Assembly: GCA_947449875.1 (NCBI GenBank)
Contig: CANFSY010000004.1
Location: 1 to 61,975 of the forward strand
DNA: 61,975 nucleotides
Direction: 5' to 3'
DNA from: Paracoccaceae bacterium
GTDB lineage: Bacteria > Pseudomonadota > Alphaproteobacteria > Rhodobacterales > Rhodobacteraceae
Shown here: piece after piece, positions 19,950 to 29,600 of the stretch
Numbering within the stretch: the first letter of the stretch is position 1
How the letters are laid out: each line of letters opens with the position of its first letter
Program-made: the position numbers and the translations under genes
Notes under the pieces: generated by a model
Databases searched by the model: none
What the model was told of the DNA's origin: nothing
What the model saw: only the letters and a program-made list of their open reading frames with translations

Positions 19950-21361
19950 GGCAAGATGTCCTTTAGGCGGAGCGCCGCGATGCGTTCGACTTGGGCGCAG
20001 GCGGTGGCGAATTCGGTCGCGGTGTCGTTGGACAGGCGGGTGTGGAAGGCCTGCAGGATCGACGCCTTGGTATTGTCGCGCACGGCGATGATGAAGGGAA
20101 AGCCGTGTTTGGCGACATAGGCGGCGTTGAGGTCTTGGAAGGTTTGGCGTTCGGCGTCGGTCAGCGCGTCTAGCGCGGCTGTGGCCTGTTCGGCGGTGCT
20201 TTCGGGCGTCAGGCGTTTGGCGGCGGCCAGTTTGCCCGCAAGGTCGGGGTGGGCTTGCAGAACGCCCAAACGCTCTGCCGCTGTCGCAGAGCGGAACATG
20301 CGCGCCAATGCGTTGTGCAGGCCCACAGCGCTGTCATGGGCGGGGCCGAGTTCCAGATCAAAGGCGCGTTCGGCGATCCAAGGCGAGTGTTCAAAGATGC
20401 CACCAAAGCGGGCGACAAAACGGGCACGCGCCATCTGCGAGGGCCGCTCTTGGCGGTGGTGCGGGTGGGTGGTTGCCCAATGCTGGGCGATCTGAATCCG
20501 GCGGGCGAACCAGACGCCGTCATGGGCGCGGGCATAGTCCAAGAACCGTTTCAGCCCCGCGATCTTGCCCGGACGGCCGATCAGGCGGCAATGCAGGCCG
20601 ACCGAGAACATCTTGGCCGACCCTGCTTGGCCTTCGGCATAGAGGGTGTCGAAGGTATCGCGCAGATAGGTGAAAAACTGCTCGCCCTCGATATAGCCCG
20701 GGGCGGTGGCAAAGCGCATGTCGTTGGCTTCTAAGGTGTAGGGGATGATCAGCTGATCACGGGGGCCAACCTCGCGCCAATAGGGCAGATCGTCGTCATA
20801 GGTGTCAGAGATCCAGTCGAACTGGCCGGTTTCGGCTGTCAGATCGACGGTGTTGACCGAACAGCGGCCGGTGTACCAGCCGCGCGGGGCGTCACCCACC
20901 ACTTCGGTGTGCAAGCGGATCGATTCGGCGATCTGGCGGCGTTCTTCATCGGCGGGCATGTCGCGGTGGTCGACCCATTTCAGACCGTGGCTGGCAATCT
21001 CCCATCCGGCGTCTTTCATGGCCGCGACCTGTTCGGGGTTGCGCGCCAAAGCGGTTGACACGCCGTAGATCGTGACGGGAATGTCCATGCCGGTGAACAA
21101 GCGGTGCAGCCGCCAAAAGCCTGCGCGGGCCCCGTAATCGTAGATCGATTCCATGTTCCAATGGCGCTGGCCGGGCCATGGGGCGGCGCCCGCGATGTCG
21201 GACAAAAACGCCTCTGACTGGCCATCGCCATGCAGGATGTTGTTTTCCCCGCCTTCTTCGTAATTCAATACCAAGGAAATGGCGATTTTCGCGCCGTTTG
21301 GCCATTGGGCATCAGGCGGGGTGGCCCCGTGGCCACGGAAATCTCTGGGATAGCGTTGCAT
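19946..21361 (-). CDS. puuE: bifunctional allantoinase (PuuE) / OHCU decarboxylase (UraD)
   Basis: 471 residues with two fused enzymes. Residues 1-305 are the polysaccharide-deacetylase-fold allantoinase PuuE (RYPRDFRGHGATPPDAQWPNG, LNYEEGGEN, GWEIASHGLKWVDHRDM, metal-type His/Asp motifs), which opens allantoin to allantoate. Residues about 315-471 are UraD, 2-oxo-4-hydroxy-4-carboxy-5-ureidoimidazoline decarboxylase (ARFVARFGGIFEHSPWIAERAF, HPDLAGKLA, FPFIIAVRDNTKASIL, with the catalytic His in EHSPW). The start is the ATG at 21361 with TTGAGGG upstream; a TTG four codons earlier is also open. Both steps belong to urate catabolism, and UraD acts just upstream of PuuE. Confidence 0.94.
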   Translation of the reverse strand: MQRYPRDFRGHGATPPDAQWPNGAKIAISLVLNYEEGGENNILHGDGQSEAFLSDIAGAAPWPGQRHWNMESIYDYGARAGFWRLHRLFTGMDIPVTIYGVSTALARNPEQVAAMKDAGWEIASHGLKWVDHRDMPADEERRQIAESIRLHTEVVGDAPRGWYTGRCSVNTVDLTAETGQFDWISDTYDDDLPYWREVGPRDQLIIPYTLEANDMRFATAPGYIEGEQFFTYLRDTFDTLYAEGQAGSAKMFSVGLHCRLIGRPGKIAGLKRFLDYARAHDGVWFARRIQIAQHWATTHPHHRQERPSQMARARFVARFGGIFEHSPWIAERAFDLELGPAHDSAVGLHNALARMFRSATAAERLGVLQAHPDLAGKLAAAKRLTPESTAEQATAALDALTDAERQTFQDLNAAYVAKHGFPFIIAVRDNTKASILQAFHTRLSNDTATEFATACAQVERIAALRLKDILP

Positions 21362-21502
21362 CTGGACCCTCAAAGGCTTCAGGTTACCTTAAGCGCGATA
21401 AACCCATGGGAATATCAAATAAAGCCGGAAAGTGCTTTGTGCGATGGGGTGGGTGCAGGCGGCGGGCGAATGCCGCAAAGTGGTGCAAAAAAGGAGGCTG
21501 TG

Positions 21503-21862
21503 ATGGCAGATGGATGGCTGACGACCCATGTTTTGGACACAGGCCGCGGGGTGCCTGCGGCGGGGATCAGGATTGTGCTGTCGCGCCTGACCGACGGCGG
21601 CGCGGTGCAGGTGGCCGAGGCCGTGACCAATGCCGATGGCCGCACCGAGGCACCGCTGCTGAAGGGCGCGGAGTTTCAGGCAGGCAGCTATGAGCTGATG
21701 TTTTTCGCAGGCGACTATCTGCGCGCCAGCGGGCAGGTCAGCGGGGAAGTGTTGTTTCTGGATCAGGTGCCGATCCGGTTTGGCATCAGGGATGAAGCCT
21801 CGCATTACCACGTGCCGCTGTTGCTGTCGGGCTTTGGCTATTCAACCTATCGCGGCAGTTGA
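21503..21862 (+). CDS. uraH: 5-hydroxyisourate hydrolase (transthyretin-like)
   Basis: 119 residues. It hydrolyses 5-hydroxyisourate to OHCU, the step before UraD. The transthyretin-like fold signatures are visible: LTTHVLDTGRGVPAAGI at the N-terminus (His9 in the active site), TNADGR, and the C-terminal HYHVPLLLSGFGYSTYRGS with the diagnostic YRGS tail. No periplasmic signal is present, so it acts in the cytoplasm. The start at 21503 has a perfect AAGGAGG 5 bases upstream. It diverges from puuE-uraD and its 3' end overlaps the convergent alpha/beta hydrolase gene by 16 bp. Confidence 0.95.
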   Translation: MADGWLTTHVLDTGRGVPAAGIRIVLSRLTDGGAVQVAEAVTNADGRTEAPLLKGAEFQAGSYELMFFAGDYLRASGQVSGEVLFLDQVPIRFGIRDEASHYHVPLLLSGFGYSTYRGS

Positions 21863-22536
21863 CGCCTTTGACCGCCTGCGCCTTGCAGGATGCGCAGAAG
21901 GCGGCGGCGGTCTTGGGCGAGGGCGGCATCTATCAGCCCTTCGATCAGGCCACGCGCTTTGAGGTGCGGGCCGAGGGTGGCGTGGGATTGATCGGCAAAC
22001 AGCAGATGGTCGCAGCCTTTTTGGGGCGGGAAAAGACGGGCTTGGGCTGCATCGTCTTGCAACCCGTGCAGCAGGCAAAGCGCGGGGCCTTGGGGCAGCG
22101 GGGCGGTGAGGGTTTGCGGCAAGGTGTGTGTCCACTCGCGCCAGCGCGGCTCCCACGGGGCGGCGGGGTGGTATTGCGGGCTGATGGCCAGAACGGCGGT
22201 TAAGGGCAGGGTTTGGGCGGCGCGCAGGGCTGCGAAGGCGCCCATTGAAGACCCGATGGCCAAGATGCGGGTGATCTTTTGGCGGGCTTGCAGGGTGGCT
22301 AGGGCTTGGGCCAACACCGCGTCAAAGCCCGAAGCGGTGGCCCAACTGCGCGCGGCGTCCATCACAAACAAAGCAGGACGGTCACGCGCCGTGGCAGAGC
22401 GCACGAATTCGGGGGACGGGAGGCGGGTGGCATCGTGGCCGACAGAGGCAAAGGCGATGACCAGATCGTCAGAACCGCCCGCGATTGCCTGAACAAGGTA
22501 GGGCGGGCGCTGGCTTAGCGTTTCAAACGGCGGCAT
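21847..22536 (-). CDS. alpha/beta hydrolase-fold protein within the urate cluster
   Basis: 229 residues. A nucleophile elbow GSSMG (AIGSSMGAFAALRAA) lies near residue 112, preceded by LVIAFASVGHD (strand and oxyanion region) and followed by a possible acid region (LLHGLQDD) and a late His (ADQSHATLGPH), so a Ser-Asp-His triad is plausible. The start at 22536 lies inside the last codons of the LysR gene (14-bp overlap, same strand), and the end overlaps uraH by 16 bp on the other strand. Co-transcription with the LysR gene and position inside the urate cluster suggest a role in purine use, but no reaction can be named. Confidence 0.75.
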   Translation of the reverse strand: MPPFETLSQRPPYLVQAIAGGSDDLVIAFASVGHDATRLPSPEFVRSATARDRPALFVMDAARSWATASGFDAVLAQALATLQARQKITRILAIGSSMGAFAALRAAQTLPLTAVLAISPQYHPAAPWEPRWREWTHTLPQTLTAPLPQGPALCLLHGLQDDAAQARLFPPQKGCDHLLFADQSHATLGPHLKARGLIEGLIDAALAQDRRRLLRILQGAGGQRRQLPR

Positions 22537-23455
22537 CGGGGCCAAGGGTGGCGCGGCGCATTTCGTCTTTGATGCGGGCCACCATGAAATCGGTGAACAG
22601 GCGCACCTTGCTGTCTTTGGCGCTGCGGTGCTGCGAGAGAAGCGACAGTTGGGTGGGCAGGGGGGCAGCATCGACCGCCACCGGCACAAGGCGGCCTGCG
22701 CGCAGGTGGTCGGCCACTTCGAAGGCGGGTTTAAGCACAATGCCGCGCCCGTCTAACGCCCAACCGGTCAGCACATCGCCGTCATCGGATTCGTAGGGGC
22801 CGGAAATTTCAAAGCGGCGCGGGCCTTGGGGGGTTTGCAGCGTCCACTGGAATTCCTTGGCACCGGGGAAACGCAGGTTCAGGCAATCGTGCTTGTCGCG
22901 GACCAAAGCCTCGGCATCGGCGGGCATGCCGCGGCGGGCGATATAGGCGGGGGCGGCGCACAAAAGGCGCGGGCAATCGGCGATGAGCCGTACTTTGAGG
23001 GTGGAATCTTCAAGAATTCCAAGGTGAAAGGCGACATCCAAGCCCTCGGCGGTCAGATCAATCACGCGGTCTGACAGGCGCAGGCGCACGTCGATCGACG
23101 GGTACTGGTCTTTGAACGCGGGCACATGGGGGGCAATAAACCGCCGCCCGATCCCCAAGGGGGCGGCGACAAACACAACGCCGCGCGGGTTTTGCGCGGT
23201 TTCCATCACCGAAGCTTCGGCGGCATCAATCGCTTGCAGCACCTTTTGCGCGCCTTCGTAAAAGATGCGCCCCGCCTCGGTTGGTTGCAGGCTGCGGGTG
23301 GTGCGGTTGAACAGGCGCACGCCAAGGTGCTTTTCCAGTTCCGAAATGCGCGCCGAGGCGACAGCGGGCGAGGTGCGCTGATCCCGCGCCGCCGCAGACA
23401 TCGACGACAGGTCATAGACCCGCACAAACATGCGAAGGTTGTTCACATAGGACAT
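22523..23455 (-). CDS. LysR-family transcriptional regulator
   Basis: 310 residues. The winged-helix DNA-binding N-terminus (LRMFVRVYDLSSMSAAARDQ, ASARISELEKHLGVRLFNRTTRSLQPTEAGRIFYE) is followed by the periplasmic-binding-like effector domain from about residue 90. It is divergent from puuD with 144 bp between starts and upstream of the alpha/beta hydrolase gene, so control of puuD and the urate genes by a purine intermediate is likely. The start at 23455 is chosen because the family's N-terminus begins there; the open frame upstream is not LysR-like. Confidence 0.9.
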   Translation of the reverse strand: MSYVNNLRMFVRVYDLSSMSAAARDQRTSPAVASARISELEKHLGVRLFNRTTRSLQPTEAGRIFYEGAQKVLQAIDAAEASVMETAQNPRGVVFVAAPLGIGRRFIAPHVPAFKDQYPSIDVRLRLSDRVIDLTAEGLDVAFHLGILEDSTLKVRLIADCPRLLCAAPAYIARRGMPADAEALVRDKHDCLNLRFPGAKEFQWTLQTPQGPRRFEISGPYESDDGDVLTGWALDGRGIVLKPAFEVADHLRAGRLVPVAVDAAPLPTQLSLLSQHRSAKDSKVRLFTDFMVARIKDEMRRATLGPDAAV

Positions 23456-23599
23456 GGGTTTGTCAGTTTTATAGGCCTTCTCGCCGGATGTTTGCCGATA
23501 CTGCCAGAATTCTGCGAATATTGAAAGTGATCCGGCATTTGCAGGATTAACAGAAGAGTGCACGCTGGGATAGATTGCGCAAAACGCAAGGGGTTGGGC

Positions 23600-24835
23600 A
23601 TGTATGACTGGATCGTCCTGTGGGACTGGGTGCAAATCGCGGCGCGCTGGGTGCATGTGGTCACGGCCATGGCGTGGATCGGATCGAGCTTTTATTTCAT
23701 AGCACTTGACCTTGGCCTGCGGCGCGATGTGCCGCTGCCGCCGGGGGCCTCGGGTGAGGAATGGCAGGTTCATGGCGGCGGGTTTTATCATATCCAGAAG
23801 TATATGGTGGCCCCTGCGGCCCTGCCCGATCATCTGATCTGGTTCAAATGGGAAAGCTATTCGACGTGGCTGTCGGGCTTTGCCATGCTGATTTTGGTCT
23901 ATTACATGGGCGCGCAGATTTTTCTGATTGACCCTGCGGTGCTGGATTTAAGCGTGGGGCAAGCGGTCGCGATCTCGCTTGGGTCATTGGCGTTTGGGTG
24001 GGTGGCCTATACCACGATCTGCCGTGTGTTCATGAATGCCAACCAGACGGCGGTGATGGTGGCGTTGTTTGTCGTGCTGGTGGGGATGAGCTGGTTTTAC
24101 GCCCATGTGTTCTCGGGCCGTGCCGCGCTGTTGCATTTGGGGGCGTTTACCGCCTCGATCATGTCGGGCAATGTGTTTTTTGTGATTATGCCCAATCAAC
24201 GCGTGGTGGTGGCGGATCTGAAAGCAGGCCGCACGCCGGATGCGAAATATGGCAAGATCGCCAAGCAGCGCAGCACGCATAACAATTACCTGACGCTGCC
24301 CGTTATTTTCTTGATGCTGTCGAACCATTACCCGCTGGTTTTTGCCACGCCGTATAACTGGGTGATCGCGTCTTTGGTCTTTCTAATGGGCGTCACGGTG
24401 CGCCATTGGTTCAACACGCGCCACGCCAAAAAGGGCAATCCGCATTGGACTTGGGCGGTGACGGGGGTGTTGTTTTTGCTGATTGCGTGGCTGTCGACCG
24501 CGCCGATGCAGCACCCTGCCGAGGACAGCGCCTTGCAAGGGGACTCGCTGATCTATGCCAGTGCGACAGGCTTTGACGATGTGGTCAGCATTGTGCAGGG
24601 CCGCTGTGCGATGTGCCACGCCCGCGAACCGGCGTTTGAGGGGATCACGTGGGCGCCCAAGGGGGTTGTCTTGGAAACTCCGTCAGACATCGCCCGCGAA
24701 GCGCGGCGGATTTACATGCAGGCGGGCATCACCCATGCCATGCCGCCTGCCAACCTGTCGTATATGGAACCCGCCGAGCGGGCCGCGATTGTTGCGTGGT
24801 TTCGCGCGGCAAGCGGCGGTGGTTTAGAAGGGTAA
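23600..24835 (+). CDS. puuD: membrane urate hydroxylase/oxidase PuuD with cytochrome c domain
   Basis: 411 residues. The N-terminal about 300 residues are a multi-pass membrane domain (ARWVHVVTAMAWIGSSFYFIALD, SWFYAHVFSGRAALLHLGAF, GNVFFVIMPNQ), typical of the PuuD urate oxidase. The C-terminal part is a periplasmic class I cytochrome c with a CAMCH haem motif near residue 337 and a late Met (HAMPPANLS). It oxidises urate to 5-hydroxyisourate with electrons passed to the respiratory chain. The start at 23600 follows AAGGGG. It begins the pathway completed by uraH, uraD and puuE nearby. Confidence 0.94.
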   Translation: MYDWIVLWDWVQIAARWVHVVTAMAWIGSSFYFIALDLGLRRDVPLPPGASGEEWQVHGGGFYHIQKYMVAPAALPDHLIWFKWESYSTWLSGFAMLILVYYMGAQIFLIDPAVLDLSVGQAVAISLGSLAFGWVAYTTICRVFMNANQTAVMVALFVVLVGMSWFYAHVFSGRAALLHLGAFTASIMSGNVFFVIMPNQRVVVADLKAGRTPDAKYGKIAKQRSTHNNYLTLPVIFLMLSNHYPLVFATPYNWVIASLVFLMGVTVRHWFNTRHAKKGNPHWTWAVTGVLFLLIAWLSTAPMQHPAEDSALQGDSLIYASATGFDDVVSIVQGRCAMCHAREPAFEGITWAPKGVVLETPSDIAREARRIYMQAGITHAMPPANLSYMEPAERAAIVAWFRAASGGGLEG

Positions 24836-24954
24836 GATTCCCATCGCCTTTGGCGTCTGGCGTTGATCGACGCGCCGCTTTGTCATATGGCTGTCACGCA
24901 AATGCGGCATTCCCTTTACGAAAGGGCCATGCGGCCAGACCATGAGGCGATGAA

Positions 24955-25869
24955 ATGATGAATGATTCTGCGGCGGACTTCATGGACCTGTCGCCTGAAG
25001 GCCCGATTGCTGCGCAAAAGGGCCCTGTCTTCACCTATTCCACCCCTGACATGCCGTGGCTGCGCCGCACTTTGATTCGCACGGTTGAGCGGTTGAGCGG
25101 GCGGGCCGGGTTCGAGCGGCTTTATCGCAACTGGCAGCAAAAACCGCGCGATCCTGAGGATTCCATCTTTACCCAAGCCATCGGCGAATTGGGTCTGACG
25201 GCGGACATCGCGCCCGAGGAAATGGCGCGTATTCCCGAAACGGGGCCGCTGCTGGTGGTGTCGAACCATCCATACGGCATCATCGACGGGCTGTTTATCG
25301 GGCACCTGATGGCCTCGCGGCGCAAGGATGTGAAGCTGATCTGCCATTCGCTGCTGTGCCAGCCGCAAGAGGCGCGGGATGCTTTGTTGCCCATCGACTT
25401 TGGCGCAGGCCCCGAAGCGCGCCGCACCTCGGCCGAGACGCGGCGCAAGGCGGTGGAGTGGTTGGACGAGGGCCATGTTTTGATCATTTTCCCCGGTGGC
25501 GGGGTGGCAACGTCGGTCACGCCTATGGCGCGCAATGCGTCGGATTTCGAATGGCACCCGTTTATTGCGCGTTTGGCGCGTAGGCCCGGGGTGAAGACCT
25601 TGGCGATCTATGTGGCGGGCCGCAACTCTCGCATCTTTCAGGTGGCAAGCCATCTGTCTTACGCGCTGCGCGTGGCGCTGATTTTCTTTGAAACCAAGCG
25701 CAAGATGAACAAGCCTGTCACGGTGCGGGTGGCAGAGCCTGTGGAATGTGCGACCATGGGCAAGGGCGATGTGGTGGCATGGCTGCGCGCGCGCACCTAT
25801 GCCATGGCAGAACCGGGTGGGCCGGAAGCGGATTACGTGTTCAACTTCCCGCCGCGCATTACTGTTTAA
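24955..25869 (+). CDS. lysophospholipid acyltransferase family protein
   Basis: 304 residues. An acyltransferase block is visible in the middle: VVSNHPYGIIDGLFIG (the His...Asp catalytic motif), LLPIDFG, then IIFPGGGVATS (the FPxG-type motif) and the VKTLAIYVAGRNSRIFQ segment, as in OlsA/hemolysin-like PlsC relatives. These transfer acyl groups to lysolipids, including ornithine-lipid precursors. No transmembrane anchor is obvious, so it is probably membrane-associated. No OlsB-like partner is adjacent, so the substrate is open. ATG is doubled at the start (MMNDS), so the start could be one codon later. Confidence 0.82.
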   Translation: MMNDSAADFMDLSPEGPIAAQKGPVFTYSTPDMPWLRRTLIRTVERLSGRAGFERLYRNWQQKPRDPEDSIFTQAIGELGLTADIAPEEMARIPETGPLLVVSNHPYGIIDGLFIGHLMASRRKDVKLICHSLLCQPQEARDALLPIDFGAGPEARRTSAETRRKAVEWLDEGHVLIIFPGGGVATSVTPMARNASDFEWHPFIARLARRPGVKTLAIYVAGRNSRIFQVASHLSYALRVALIFFETKRKMNKPVTVRVAEPVECATMGKGDVVAWLRARTYAMAEPGGPEADYVFNFPPRITV

Positions 25870-25932
25870 GTCATTTGGGGTTGAGACGGCACTGGCCTAA
25901 GGGTAGGTCATCCTATCCGAACGGGGGCCGCT

Positions 25933-26535
25933 ATGCTGCTTGCTTTGATCCAAGGCTTTATCACCAGTTTTAGCCTGATCCTTGCGATAGGCTCGCAAAA
26001 TGCTTTTGTGCTGCGCCAAGGGATCCGGCGCGAACATGTGGCGGCGGTGGTGGCGGTCTGCGCCCTATCGGATGCGCTGTTGATTGCCTGTGGTGTGGCG
26101 GGCTTTGGCGCGGCGGCGGCGGCCTTGCCGTGGCTGGTGCCCGCGATGCGCTGGTTTGGCGCGGCGTTTTTGGCGTGGTACGGCTTGCAACGCTTTTTGG
26201 CCGCCCGCCAAGGGGGCGAGGCTTTGATGCCCGCCGCCGATAAGCCGACCCCGCTTGCCAAAGTGCTGCTGACCTGCGTGGTGTTCACGTGGGCCAATCC
26301 GCATGTGTATCTGGACACGATGGTGCTGATCGGGTCGATCTCGACCCATCACGCGCCATTCGAAGCGGCGTTTGGTCTGGGGGCAGCGGCGGCGTCTTTG
26401 ACATTTTTTGCGCTTTTGGGCTTTGGCGCACGGCTTTTGGCCCCGCTGTTTGCCACACCGCGGGCTTGGGTGGTGCTGGAATGCGTTGTGGGTGCGACCA
26501 TGTGGATCATCGCGGCCACCTTGGCCTTTGGCTAG
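25933..26535 (+). CDS. LysE/ArgO-family amino-acid exporter
   Basis: 200 residues with six hydrophobic segments and the LysE family signature at the N-terminus: FSLILAIGSQNAFVLRQGIRREHV. The WANPHVYLDTMVLIGS motif around residue 120-135 is characteristic of the LysE/ArgO branch (basic amino-acid efflux) rather than of RhtB. The start is 63 bp after the acyltransferase gene. No ArgP/LysG-type regulator is adjacent. Confidence 0.9.
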   Translation: MLLALIQGFITSFSLILAIGSQNAFVLRQGIRREHVAAVVAVCALSDALLIACGVAGFGAAAAALPWLVPAMRWFGAAFLAWYGLQRFLAARQGGEALMPAADKPTPLAKVLLTCVVFTWANPHVYLDTMVLIGSISTHHAPFEAAFGLGAAAASLTFFALLGFGARLLAPLFATPRAWVVLECVVGATMWIIAATLAFG

Positions 26536-26617
26536 CGTGGGGCGTACGCTCAACTTACCAAGACTTTAAGGATTATCTTTAGCCTCACGGGTCACACGAT
26601 CCTTGCGGAGGTTAGTC

Positions 26618-29600
26618 ATGTCGTCCACCACAGCCTTACAATTGCTGCCCCTGATCGAACCGGCCCAAGCCCAAAAACACGTCACCCATAACGAGGCTTT
26701 GGCTGTGTTGGATGTCTTGGTGCAAACCACGGCCACCAACCGCACCTTGACGGCCCCCCCGACAGCGCCCTTGACGGGGGCGTGTTACATCGTCGCACAG
26801 GGTGCCACGGGCGATTGGCAGGACGAAGACGGCATGGTTGCTGTCTATTCCGGCCTGTATTGGGATTTTTACCAGCCCAAGACCGGCTGGCGCGTCTGGG
26901 TCGAGGACGAGGCCACCGAGGCCGTGTTTGACGGCGCGGGTTGGACCACCTCTGCCACGCGCACCGAACGGGTGGCAGCGCTTGGCATTTCGGCGGATGC
27001 GGATGGCACCAACCGTCTGACGGTATCCTCACCGGCCGTATTGCTGACCCATGCGGGCGGCGGGCATCAGTTAAAGGTCAACAAGGCGCGCAGTTCTGAC
27101 ACCGCGAGCGTGGTGTTTCAAAGCGCCTTTTCAGGGCGCGCCGAAATGGGGATCGTGGGCAGCGATGACTTTGTGCTGAAGGTCAGCGCAGATGGCACAA
27201 CCTTTCTGACCGGTCTGACGGTCGAGGCCGCGACGGGCCGAGTTCTCGTGTCACGCGGCATCAATCTGGTCACAGGAGCGGGCGAGCCTGCCAATCCGCA
27301 GAACGGTGATATCTGGTACAACGCCACCGCCAATCGGCTGCGAACCCGCCAAGGGGGGCAAACGGTCGATCTGTTTGACCCCGCCGTCACGGCCTTTGGC
27401 CGCAGCCTGATCGACGACGCCGACGCCGCAGCCGCCCGCACCACGTTAGAGCGGCAAGATTTCGCCACCCGTGCCGCCTTCGTCACTTGGGCCGCAGGCC
27501 GCAGCCCCGCCGTGGGGCTGGTGATGCGTGCGGCAAACGCGCGCTATCGCTATGCAGGCACGGGCACGGCCATTGCCGATCTGCCGGGATGGGTGCCGTT
27601 CGGCACAGCCTCGGCTTGGCATTGGGGGGCGGATGGCACGGGCACCACTAATGCCATTCCCGCCGTGTCGGCCATGCTTGACTATGTCGACTCGTTAGGC
27701 GGCGGCGTGGCCTTTTTGCCCGCAGGCACCTATCTTTGGACCGGCGAGCTGTACAAGTCGGGCCTGAACAATGTGATATTAGAGGGGGAAGGCAACGCCA
27801 CAAAACTGCTGCGCCGCACCAACCGGACAGCGGCGGCGATCAAGTTTTTCCTTGGGGCCAACAACCGCATCCGCAATCTGATGATGGATTGCGACGGCTA
27901 CTCGGGCATCGGGATTTTTCTGGCCGACCAATACTCTGGCGTGGAAAACGTCGAGGTGATCAATTGCCCCGACCGCCCCTTTGCGCTGCGCGGTGGCGGC
28001 AATGCGTCCTGGGGGCTGGATTCGCAAGGCCGCACATCGGACGATGCGGGCTTTACCATCGCCAGTTTCTTTCCTGTTGGCTGCTATCTGGACAATTGCC
28101 GTGTCACCCGCGCCGGCAACACCGCCTTCAGCCAAAAGCAAATGCCCCATTCGCGCATTCAACGCTGCGTGGCGCGCACGGTTTATTCCGAAGGCATCAC
28201 CATCGACAAATGCGATTATTCGCTGGTGATGGGCAACACCTTGTTAGACGTCGCCCGGACCGACACCAACCAATGGCCCGATCGTGATGCAGGCACCGGC
28301 TTTCTGGCTGCAGGTGGCGGAGGTGTGGGCGGGGTGGGGATTGACGGGTCAACCGGTGCGCGGTTTGTGAAAAATACCATCATCGGCGTCAACACCAACC
28401 TCACCCTCAACAACCGCAATCGGGCGGCGATTCATTTTGTGAACAACATCCAAGCCTCGAACGGATGCGAGGTGGAGGGCAACTATATCAGCGATGCCAA
28501 GGCGGGCGTCTGGCTGAAAGGCACGGCGTCAGGCGCGATTGCGCCCAGTTTTCGCACCATCCTGATCGGCAATGTCTTTGATACAATGGGAACGGCGGCC
28601 GGTACGGGGATCGCCCAATATGGTGCCGTTTGGATCGATGCGGGATGCACCGACAATGTGATCGCCAACAACACCCAAATCGGCGGCACGCCGCTGATCA
28701 CGGGGTCCGCCAGCGCCAATGCGGTCGACCAGATGGCCGCCACGACGATCAAGGGCAATGCCACGGGCGCGCAGGCCTTGGGGCAAGATTTGACCGGCGC
28801 GCAAGTTACCGCCATGCTTCCGACATTCACCAGCACGGCGAAGGGCGCGGCCCCCGCCTCTGGCGGTGGAACCTCCACCTATCTGCGGGCTGATGGCACA
28901 TGGTCAGGCGTGACCGCCATCAGCGCACCGTGGAGCGGGGTCACGGGCAAGCCCACCACGCTTACAGGTTACGGCATCACCGACGCGCTGGGGCTTGATA
29001 CGGCGCAAACTGTGACGGGGGCCAAGACCTTTGCGGCCCCGATTGCCTTGAACGGGCTAACGGCAGACCCTGTCAGCCCCGCCAACGGGTCGATCTGGTA
29101 CAATGCCGCCACGGCGCAGATGAAGGCACAGGTCGCAGGCGCGGCCAAGGTGGTGCAGACGGGCCAAGACTTGCCATGGCTGACCCCCGCTTTAGGGGAA
29201 TATATGGCCCCCACGCTGTCATCGAACGGTGCAAACGGAACCTATGTTCAACCCACCAATGAAATCCGGCTGTTTGCCTTCACTGCGCGGGCAGATACCC
29301 CGATCCGCGGGTTGGCCGTTGTGGTGACAGCAGGCGCCGCGGGAGCAGTTGCCAAATGTGTGGTCTACGATTGCGATGCCAATGGCCGCCCTAACGCCCT
29401 TCTGGTCGAGACAGTCGATGTGGATTGTTCAACGACGGGCACCAAGACAGCCCCTGTGACGCTGACCCTGCGGCGCGGGCAGACCTATTGGCTGGGCTCG
29501 CGCCACAATGGCACGGCGACGGTGTCGGTCTGGCCCGCCTCGGCCACGCCCGATATCAACGGCGGAAGTGCCTCGCCCACGCCGCGCAAGTCGCTGGCGC

